From Oleiphilaceae bacterium (GTDB taxonomy: Bacteria > Pseudomonadota > Gammaproteobacteria > Pseudomonadales > Oleiphilaceae): a stretch of 64,000 nt of DNA. The position numbers were made by a program, and so were the translations under genes. Position 1 is the stretch's first letter; each line of letters opens with the position of its first letter. Below the pieces are notes generated by a model. The model was not told where the DNA came from and did not search any database. It saw only the letters and a list, made by a program, of their open reading frames with translations. Location: positions 396,872 to 460,871 of the forward strand of contig JAKVBL010000004.1 of the NCBI GenBank assembly GCA_022447365.1, in the 5' to 3' direction. Positions 57,980 to 64,000 of this stretch are shown here, piece after piece.

Positions 57980-58065
57980 AGTTTTATTAACCTGATCCCA
58001 GCATGAAACAATTGTCTTGCTAGGCTTCTAAAATTTGTTAGTCTCTAGAAGTTATTATTGCCCAC

Positions 58066-58097
58066 ATTTCATATCTGTCTACGTGAACATATGAAAT
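58066..58097. repeat. Inverted repeat in the divergent response regulator/LapD region
   Basis: ATTTCATAT (58066-58074) and ATATGAAAT (58089-58097) are a perfect 9-base inverted repeat with a 14-base spacer (about two helical turns centre to centre), in the 148 bases between divergent genes. It is positioned like an operator or promoter element. Which protein binds is unknown. Confidence 0.6.
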
Positions 58098-58127
58098 TGC
58101 GAACTGAATCGTCTGTGTGACTCTGTG

Positions 58128-60119
58128 ATGGATATGCAAATAACAAATAAAAAACGGACTCTTAAACAGCTTGTTCTTATCTCTGTCGGGCTATTGTTCG
58201 TGGCGATGATTGCCCTTAGCGCTATATTCAGTTTTTCTGCCAGTAAGCATTACGTCCAAGAACAGTTAGCAAAGCATTCGCAAGAAGCAGCGACATTTTT
58301 GGGAATAGGCTTGTCATCTATTAATGAGCAAGATAGTGGTGTTGCCCGAGAAAGGCTCATTGATGCCATGTTCGATAGTGGCGATTACCGGTCAATTGTT
58401 TTACGAATTAATGCATCTGATGAAGTTGTTGAACGAATGCTGGACGTAGAACAGACCAAAGCGCCACTCTGGTTTGTGGGCATGATCGATTTGCAGGTGC
58501 AAAGCGGCGATGCGGAGGTGATGTCTGGCTGGCAAAGGCTGGGAAGTTTGAAGGTCGTTTCTAATTCCGCGCTCGCAATCGACAAATTATGGGAGCGTTT
58601 TGTTGTTCAATTGATCTTATTTGCAGGCTTATTGATTGTTGGGCTTTTATTACTTTACAGCTTGCTTCGTTATTTATTGGCACCGCTAGTGCAGCTCGAG
58701 CAACAAGCGCAGCGCATTGCTAACCGATTTTTTGAACAGCCCCTTGAATTACCTCCAACGCGTGAATTGGACTCCGTTGCGCGTTCAATCAACGATATGG
58801 CTCAGAGCTTGAAAAAAGTATTCGATGAGCAAATCGATGATATCGAAAGGCTCCGGGATTTATCACGATTAGATGATTTGACGGGATTGTTTAACAGAGA
58901 AGGCTTTGATGCGCGTTTGAAGTCTGACTTAGTTGGTCGTTCTGTGACAGGCGTGGGGGAGTTAGTCTTAGTCATGTTAAATGACTTTGAGTCTATTAAT
59001 CTGTCTCACGGGCGTCAGACGGGCGATGAGTTATTGCAGGAGATTTCTAAGCTACTAAAAGAACTTTCTGCCGAATATCGTGGCGCATATTGTTCAAGAA
59101 GATCTGGTGCGCAATTTAGTGTGTTTTTATCGGGTGTTAGTGTTGATTGTGCTGAAACCTACGCCCAGAAACTTCTTTCTAAAATTCAATCTATTCCGGT
59201 CTTACGTCAAGGTCTGAAAGATGACTGGGTGAATGTTGGTGTGGCGGAAGTGAGCGATGCTGAAACGGTATCGGGTTTGTTATCGAAAGCGGATATGGCG
59301 TTGCGACAAGCTCAGTCTAAAGGAATTTCGGGCTGGCAGCGTTACGTTGATTTAGAAGAAGATGGCGTTTCTCAAGAAGTTAGGCAAGCCAACCATTGGC
59401 AATCTATTTTACAGGATGTATTGCAGAATAATGCGCTTGTATTGCATGAACAGCCGGTACAGAGTTTGGTTGATGACTCGATTAGTCATAAGCAGTTACT
59501 TTCGCGTATTGAGTTAGATGGCGAGATGATTGTTGCGTCGACGTTTTTGCCGATGGCTAAGCGTTTTGGCTTAATGGTTAGGTTCGATGAAATGATTGTC
59601 GAAGCCGTATTTGCGGCCTTGAATAAGAGCGATAGTGATCAATCGATGCACTACAACATCGCTCTTTCTGAAGCAGCCATTGCTGATACTATTTTCATGG
59701 AGTGGTTGATAGAGCATCTTCGACAAAATCAGTCTATTCTTCATCGGGTGACCTTTGAAGTTCCTGAGCATGCTTTAGGTTTTGGCGAAGAGATACTTCT
59801 TAAGCTCTGTGAGCTAGGTGATTCTTGGGGCTTCGGGCTCTGTATTGATCGTTTTGGTGTTTCATCTATTCCATTTACGTATTTAAAGCGTGTTCGAGTC
59901 CGTTCGATAAAAATAGACACGAGTTTTATTAGGGATATTCACGAGAACCAAGAAAATCAGTTTTTCTTGCGCTCGGTCGTACAAATCGCGCATAGCCAAA
60001 ATATTCAGGTTGTTGCCATAGGTGTCGAAAGCGCAGCTGAGTTGGCTGTTTTAAAAGATTTAGGTGTTGATGCTGCGACTGGCTATCAAATTTGTAAGCC
60101 GTCACAGGCTCAATTCTAG
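58128..60119 (+). CDS. LapD-like degenerate GGDEF/EAL c-di-GMP receptor
   Basis: Start ATG 58128 (663 residues; a GTG precedes it immediately). The layout is TM1 at about 17-38, a periplasmic LapD/MoxY-type domain at about 45-155 (with APLWFVGMIDL), TM2 at about 160-184, HAMP, then GGDEF and EAL domains that both lack their motifs: RSGAQF around 326-331 in place of RGGDEF, and SRI around 460-462 in place of EAL. Such proteins bind c-di-GMP with the EAL domain and signal outward, classically to the LapG protease that cuts a large adhesin. No lapG or adhesin is in the window. It precedes the DUF2333 gene by 16 bases. Confidence 0.85.
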   Translation: MDMQITNKKRTLKQLVLISVGLLFVAMIALSAIFSFSASKHYVQEQLAKHSQEAATFLGIGLSSINEQDSGVARERLIDAMFDSGDYRSIVLRINASDEVVERMLDVEQTKAPLWFVGMIDLQVQSGDAEVMSGWQRLGSLKVVSNSALAIDKLWERFVVQLILFAGLLIVGLLLLYSLLRYLLAPLVQLEQQAQRIANRFFEQPLELPPTRELDSVARSINDMAQSLKKVFDEQIDDIERLRDLSRLDDLTGLFNREGFDARLKSDLVGRSVTGVGELVLVMLNDFESINLSHGRQTGDELLQEISKLLKELSAEYRGAYCSRRSGAQFSVFLSGVSVDCAETYAQKLLSKIQSIPVLRQGLKDDWVNVGVAEVSDAETVSGLLSKADMALRQAQSKGISGWQRYVDLEEDGVSQEVRQANHWQSILQDVLQNNALVLHEQPVQSLVDDSISHKQLLSRIELDGEMIVASTFLPMAKRFGLMVRFDEMIVEAVFAALNKSDSDQSMHYNIALSEAAIADTIFMEWLIEHLRQNQSILHRVTFEVPEHALGFGEEILLKLCELGDSWGFGLCIDRFGVSSIPFTYLKRVRVRSIKIDTSFIRDIHENQENQFFLRSVVQIAHSQNIQVVAIGVESAAELAVLKDLGVDAATGYQICKPSQAQF

Positions 60120-60135
60120 AAAGAGAGTCTCTTAC

Positions 60136-61119
60136 ATGAATAAACAAAAGGGTTTATTGCTACTTGTTCCGATTTATTTGCTTGTCGTAGTGGTGCTCGG
60201 CTTTTGGTGGAGTTCTGAACCTGATGTTCCGGACTTAGCATTGGTTGTAGAGCAAAGAGCGGGAGTCACGCTCTCTGATGCGCCCATTGGTGTGGCAACA
60301 ACTGCGAGTCTTATTGAGTTGTCTGATACTTTGCTCGAAAAGCCTGGAGGATATTTATCAAACGATTTATTCCTGCCGGGCGTGTTTCTGGACAATATGC
60401 CTAGCTGGGAGTTTGGGGTTCTTGTTCAAATACGAGATTTATCTAGGGTGATGAGAAAAGACTTTAGTCGCTCGCAAAGTCAGTCCCAAGAGGATGCAAG
60501 TCTTAAGTTAGCAGAGCCGCAGTTTCACTTTGATAATCGTAGTTGGATTCTCCCGGCTTCAGAATCTGAATATCGCACAGGTGTAGCAGCTGTTGAAAAC
60601 TATCTTAAACGCTTAGCGGATGAATCAACTCCTAATGCACAGTTTTATGCGCGTGCCGATAATTTAAGCGCTTGGTTGTCAGAAGTTGAGAATAGACTTG
60701 GGGGGTTGTCTAGGCGTTTGAGCGAAAGTGTGGGGCGCCCGAGTTTGGATCTGGGGCTTGCCGGAGATTATTCTGCTGAGCAAAGTACCTCGGGTGAAGG
60801 CTTTAAAGAGTCAAAAACATCTTGGTTTGACATCGATAACGTATTTTACGAGGCGCGCGGCACAGCTTGGGCGTTGATTGTGATTTTACGTGCTATGGAA
60901 CACGACTTTGCAAAAGTGCTTGGCGATAAAAATGCTTTGATTAGCCTGCGCCAAATTCGTTTGGATTTGGAGGCGACTCAGAATACGATTTGGAGTCCGA
61001 TGATTCTAAATGGCTCGGGGTTTGGTGTGTTGGCGAATCACTCTTTAACGATGTCATCTTATATTTCTAGAGCAAGCGCTGCAGTCATTGACCTGAGAAA
61101 TCTCTTGCAGCAAGGCTAG
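60136..61119 (+). CDS. DUF2333 family membrane-anchored protein
   Basis: ATG 60136 is the start (327 residues), with AAGAGAG eight bases upstream. An N-terminal membrane helix (about 5-25) precedes a large helical periplasmic domain with LPGVFLDNMPSWEFGVLVQI, WFDIDNVFYEARGTAWALIV and a LLQQG end. This matches the DUF2333 family of gammaproteobacteria, of unknown role. It follows the LapD-like gene so closely that the two are likely one operon, which would tie DUF2333 to c-di-GMP-controlled surface functions; that is inference. Confidence 0.8.
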   Translation: MNKQKGLLLLVPIYLLVVVVLGFWWSSEPDVPDLALVVEQRAGVTLSDAPIGVATTASLIELSDTLLEKPGGYLSNDLFLPGVFLDNMPSWEFGVLVQIRDLSRVMRKDFSRSQSQSQEDASLKLAEPQFHFDNRSWILPASESEYRTGVAAVENYLKRLADESTPNAQFYARADNLSAWLSEVENRLGGLSRRLSESVGRPSLDLGLAGDYSAEQSTSGEGFKESKTSWFDIDNVFYEARGTAWALIVILRAMEHDFAKVLGDKNALISLRQIRLDLEATQNTIWSPMILNGSGFGVLANHSLTMSSYISRASAAVIDLRNLLQQG

Positions 61120-61251
61120 AATATTGGTCTAGCTCACGTCTTGACTGCTTGATTTGTGAACGACTGTGAAGTTTCGTCCTGCTTCACATGTTTAAATTGA
61201 TCTCTCCATATAATGTTGGTTTATTTCTTAAACAGGACGCATTGCCTCAAT

Positions 61252-62322
61252 ATGTCATACCAATGGCGCTCAATTTTCTCATCGATTATTCAGAATGCTG
61301 CGTTTATCGCGCTGGGTGCTATTGCCCTTCCTGTGCATTCTGAATTGGCAGCGCTTTCTGATAATGATTTATCAGAGGTAGATGGTGCTGGTATCGGGTT
61401 TGTGATGGAAGACTTTGCGTTTAGCCACGGTAATGACTCTTCTCAAGGTAACGTTTTTCGGATTACCGGCATCACCGACTCTGATGGTAATCCGGTCAAT
61501 ATTAATGTGAATCAAATGTACATCGCCCGAGCAGGAAGTGAGTATGGCGATGTGATAGAAGGCGTGAATTTAGGTCGCCTAGATAATCCCTATGAAATAG
61601 ATTTGCTTGATGGCAATGATATTGGGTTGCCGGGCAAAGGTGTGTTGGAGATTGCGGCGCCAAGAATGGTTGACTCAACACTTGGTTATGACTGTTTGGA
61701 TCCTAGCGCGGCGCAAGGCTCGGGAACATGTGCGAGTCGACCTGCTTCCGTTGATTTCGAGGCGGGAGAGCGACCAGATATTGGTTTTGAGTTGGAAGTG
61801 AATGTTGCCGGGCAGGCGCAAACTCACTTGAACATGCATGCGCATAGCGCGGTATTTGATGGTTCATATTTGCGTCTTTGGGGAGAAGATTCACGTATGG
61901 CTGCAGAGTATCGTTTGAACTTTTATACGCCAGCGCTTGAAATCTCTACCTGTGCGGTCGCGAGTTCTGCGTGCACATCCAAGATTAAAATGAGCGATTT
62001 CAAACTAGAGCTAGCGTTAGGGAATACCTTTCAGCCTCTTTATATCGGTGTAGATAATACGACTGGTGGTTTTAGTTTTCAGATTGATCAAATGACGACG
62101 AACTATCTTGCGAACATTGACCCTGTGAGTGGGGCATCTGATGGTTCTGCGCAGGGCGATATCGCGTACGCTTTTTATGAAGATTACTACTCCAATCAAG
62201 ACTATCGTTCCGATATTTATGTTGGTGATATAGAAATAGGTGGTACAAGCCTTGGCTCGGCTAAAATCGAGGGCATGCTTATTCAACACCTAGATGTTCG
62301 TTTTAGGGATTTGACGCCATGA
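61252..62322 (+). CDS. FilA/DUF6160-like exported protein 1
   Basis: This 356-residue protein has an N-terminal signal region (about 1-30) followed by the LSDNDLSEVDGAGIGFVMED segment, the first copy of a motif shared by three tandem genes. The ATG at 61252 has a weak AGGAC site 14 bases upstream. The mature part is beta-rich, with many Asp, Gly and Thr and few Lys, like surface or secreted proteins of the DUF6160/FilA group in Acinetobacter. It contains five Cys. The end overlaps gene 2 by four bases. The function is unknown. Confidence 0.75.
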   Translation: MSYQWRSIFSSIIQNAAFIALGAIALPVHSELAALSDNDLSEVDGAGIGFVMEDFAFSHGNDSSQGNVFRITGITDSDGNPVNINVNQMYIARAGSEYGDVIEGVNLGRLDNPYEIDLLDGNDIGLPGKGVLEIAAPRMVDSTLGYDCLDPSAAQGSGTCASRPASVDFEAGERPDIGFELEVNVAGQAQTHLNMHAHSAVFDGSYLRLWGEDSRMAAEYRLNFYTPALEISTCAVASSACTSKIKMSDFKLELALGNTFQPLYIGVDNTTGGFSFQIDQMTTNYLANIDPVSGASDGSAQGDIAYAFYEDYYSNQDYRSDIYVGDIEIGGTSLGSAKIEGMLIQHLDVRFRDLTP

Positions 62323-62855
62323 TAATTCTTTCTAGAACACTACTGTTTGTATTCACGACTGCTTGCTTCCCCGTTATGGCAGAAATGAAGTCTATTGATG
62401 ATGGCGACTTGTCCGAAGTCACTGGACAAAGTGGAGTGTACCTAAGTGGTGACATCTCGATTAACGAGAACGGTGGTCCGCTTTCTGATAATTATTTTGG
62501 TGCGTGCACCGATGCGACTAAATCGTGTGGGGCGCGTATTGCCTTGCAAACAGAGCAGGATGGCGGCTGGTTTGTGATTGACAACCTTCGAGGCGGTATT
62601 GCCTTTGAAGGGCTCACTATGAAGATTCGTGATATTGATTCTGGATTTGGTGGTGATGGTGCTTTATTCAATCGTGAAGTACTAGAGATTGGGTTGCCGG
62701 GCACAATTCGGTTTGATGACTTCCAGTTTACTTTAGCGGGTAGTGCAACGGAGCGCCCGTCTGATCCGGGGTTTCAGCAGCTCGACCTTTACGGGGTTGA
62801 AATGAGTGGTGAAGCGACACTAAAAGGTAATTTGCTAGTGTTTCCAACGGATTAA
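62319..62855 (+). CDS. FilA/DUF6160-like exported protein 2
   Basis: A 178-residue relative of its two neighbours. The signal peptide ends near AEM and is followed by KSIDDGDLSEVTGQSGVYLS. The rest is a short beta-rich domain with a GGIAFEGLTMKIRD segment, which is also seen in gene 3 (GIAFEGLRIGG). The start ATG overlaps the stop of gene 1 (ATGA) and gene 3 begins three bases after its stop, so translation of the three is probably coupled. Acidic and Cys-poor (two Cys). Function unknown. Confidence 0.75.
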   Translation: MIILSRTLLFVFTTACFPVMAEMKSIDDGDLSEVTGQSGVYLSGDISINENGGPLSDNYFGACTDATKSCGARIALQTEQDGGWFVIDNLRGGIAFEGLTMKIRDIDSGFGGDGALFNREVLEIGLPGTIRFDDFQFTLAGSATERPSDPGFQQLDLYGVEMSGEATLKGNLLVFPTD

Positions 62856-62858
62856 ACC

Positions 62859-64000
62859 ATGCGTATAGTAACCTTACCCCCCTTTACTTTTTTAATGCTT
62901 GCTCTCTCCTTGGCGGTGCCTGCCTATGCCGAAATGCAAGCTTTAGAAGATGACTTCTTGTCGGGAGTTAGTGGGCAGTCAGGTATCACATTAAATCTAG
63001 AGAGTAATACCACGATTCAAGAGTTTGCTTACTTCGATGACGGTAATGGTATTGCTTTTGAGGGTTTGCGTATTGGTGGTTCTGGAGGAAGTGATGATTT
63101 TCTTAAGATGCAGATTCTTGTCGACATCTTGGAAGACGGAACGCTGTCACTTAATTACACGACGGATTCGCTTGAATGGGATGGTTCTACCTTCTCTCCG
63201 GTAGGTAATCAAGCGCGTGTTGAGATTCAAGATATTCGATTCATTGAAGAGGCTGGCGACAGTGTTGGTTCTAATCTATTGGGTACCCCAAGTTTAGGTG
63301 GGTTGTATTTAGATTTTGAATTGGATGGTTTAACAGAGATTAGTTCTAACGCCACAGCTTACGTTATTGATACGGCCTTTAGTTTAACGAATGGGCGTCT
63401 TGGTTATAGAACAAACGGAAATGAATTCTTTTTAGACGGTATGAGCATTGACTATATCGCGCCGGATGCCACGTTGGCTTATAACCCTACCTCTGGAAAA
63501 TTCGAGTACGTAGCATCTCAAGTGGATCTGGAATTGCGTGCTGATGCCATACGATTAAGCACTAATGCCAACAATAATGGTGTGTCTAACGATGTAGATA
63601 GCGGAGTATTGCTGCCGAGTTACGGAAGTCTTTGGTCTAAGTTAGCGTTGAGTCAATCTATTCAGCTAGGTGCCGGTGGTCGGGATGGCGTAGAAGGCTT
63701 TAATTTGGATACTCAGGCAACAATTTCTAGTTGGGATTTGGCTTGGGGTGATGATACCGATTGGTCTGATATCGGATATTGGTTCGGCGCGTTAGGTGGT
63801 CAGGGCACGATTGCGCTATCGAATTTAACTGTCGATGTGCTAGCGAGTGATCGTCATGCAGGACTCGAGCCGACACGCGATTATGGTGGTGGATTGCAAC
63901 TGGGCTTTGATAGTTTGCAAGCGGCTTTGTTCTTTGATGCGGTTGTGCTAGGTGAGACCAAATCTAATATCGATGCTTACAAAGCAGATAGTGCTTTACC
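62859..64000 (+). CDS. FilA/DUF6160-like exported protein 3 (partial)
   Basis: The frame from ATG 62859 is open to the window end (380 codons and two bases), so the 3' end is outside. It starts with a signal peptide (MRIVTLPPFTFLMLALSLAV, then PAYA) and EMQALEDDFLSGVSGQSGITL, the third copy of the shared motif. GIAFEGLRIGG follows. The protein is very low in Cys, rich in Asp, Gly, Leu and Thr, with a beta-type repeat-like rhythm. It is the last of the tandem group visible and may be followed by further secretion or pilus-type genes. Confidence 0.75.
   Translation, partial: MRIVTLPPFTFLMLALSLAVPAYAEMQALEDDFLSGVSGQSGITLNLESNTTIQEFAYFDDGNGIAFEGLRIGGSGGSDDFLKMQILVDILEDGTLSLNYTTDSLEWDGSTFSPVGNQARVEIQDIRFIEEAGDSVGSNLLGTPSLGGLYLDFELDGLTEISSNATAYVIDTAFSLTNGRLGYRTNGNEFFLDGMSIDYIAPDATLAYNPTSGKFEYVASQVDLELRADAIRLSTNANNNGVSNDVDSGVLLPSYGSLWSKLALSQSIQLGAGGRDGVEGFNLDTQATISSWDLAWGDDTDWSDIGYWFGALGGQGTIALSNLTVDVLASDRHAGLEPTRDYGGGLQLGFDSLQAALFFDAVVLGETKSNIDAYKADSAL

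Overview
The window is a 64 kb piece of a gammaproteobacterial chromosome. Gene content and order point to a marine, Oceanospirillales/Pseudomonadales-type bacterium: the accB-accC-prmA-dusB-fis-purH-purD block, def-fmt-rsmB-trkA-trkH beside lysM-dprA-tsaC-hemF-aroE, a SlmA division regulator, an aa3-type cytochrome c oxidase operon and a PomAB-type (probably sodium-driven) flagellar stator. The genus is not claimed. Base composition looks even, in the mid-40s percent G+C by eye. I see no rRNA, tRNA, insertion sequence, phage, plasmid or CRISPR element. This is core chromosome with a few less familiar genes.

Layout. 1-9.2 kb: start of rsxA, metG, the Fe-S carrier apbC, a GGDEF/EAL protein, dcd, metY, a DUF416 protein and a TraB/GumN protein. 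9.2-15.5 kb: a membrane GGDEF protein, an orphan TAXI binding protein, glyS/glyQ, a YtoQ protein and an unassigned 190-residue protein. 15.5-26 kb: trkH, trkA, rsmB, fmt and def leftward, then lysM, dprA, tsaC, hemF and aroE rightward. 26-31 kb: pomA, pomB, a PA4642-type protein, a gamma carbonic anhydrase homologue, prlC and a YheV zinc ribbon. 31-39 kb: the cytochrome oxidase operon (coxB, coxA, ctaG, coxC, surf1, a Sco-like protein, ctaA, ctaB). 39-46 kb: a lipoprotein of unknown role, an exonuclease, queC, apaH, thiS, thiG, slmA and an inositol-phosphatase family gene. 46-56.8 kb: a DAHP synthase behind an attenuator, purD, a thioesterase, purH, fis, dusB, a DUF3426 protein, prmA, accC, accB and aroQ. 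56.9-64 kb: a two-receiver response regulator diverging from a LapD-like c-di-GMP receptor, a DUF2333 protein and three tandem FilA/DUF6160-like exported proteins, the last cut by the window end.

How the genes work together. The cox operon holds the oxidase subunits (a lone subunit IV is not recognised), heme O/A synthesis and copper-insertion factors. The def/fmt/rsmB, metG, glyQS, dusB and tsaC genes serve translation. c-di-GMP signalling appears three times: one full GGDEF/EAL enzyme, one GGDEF enzyme and one degenerate LapD-type receptor.

The strongest non-gene signal is a transcription attenuator at 46202-46360 before the DAHP synthase gene. It has a short open frame rich in Phe, Tyr and Trp codons, mutually exclusive hairpins and a U-tract terminator. 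Other points are helically phased A-tracts before the cox promoter, a Sco-like CxxxC protein in place of a recognisable sco gene, several gene-end hairpins without U-tracts (some enclosing two convergent stop codons), and the LapD/DUF2333/DUF6160 cluster.
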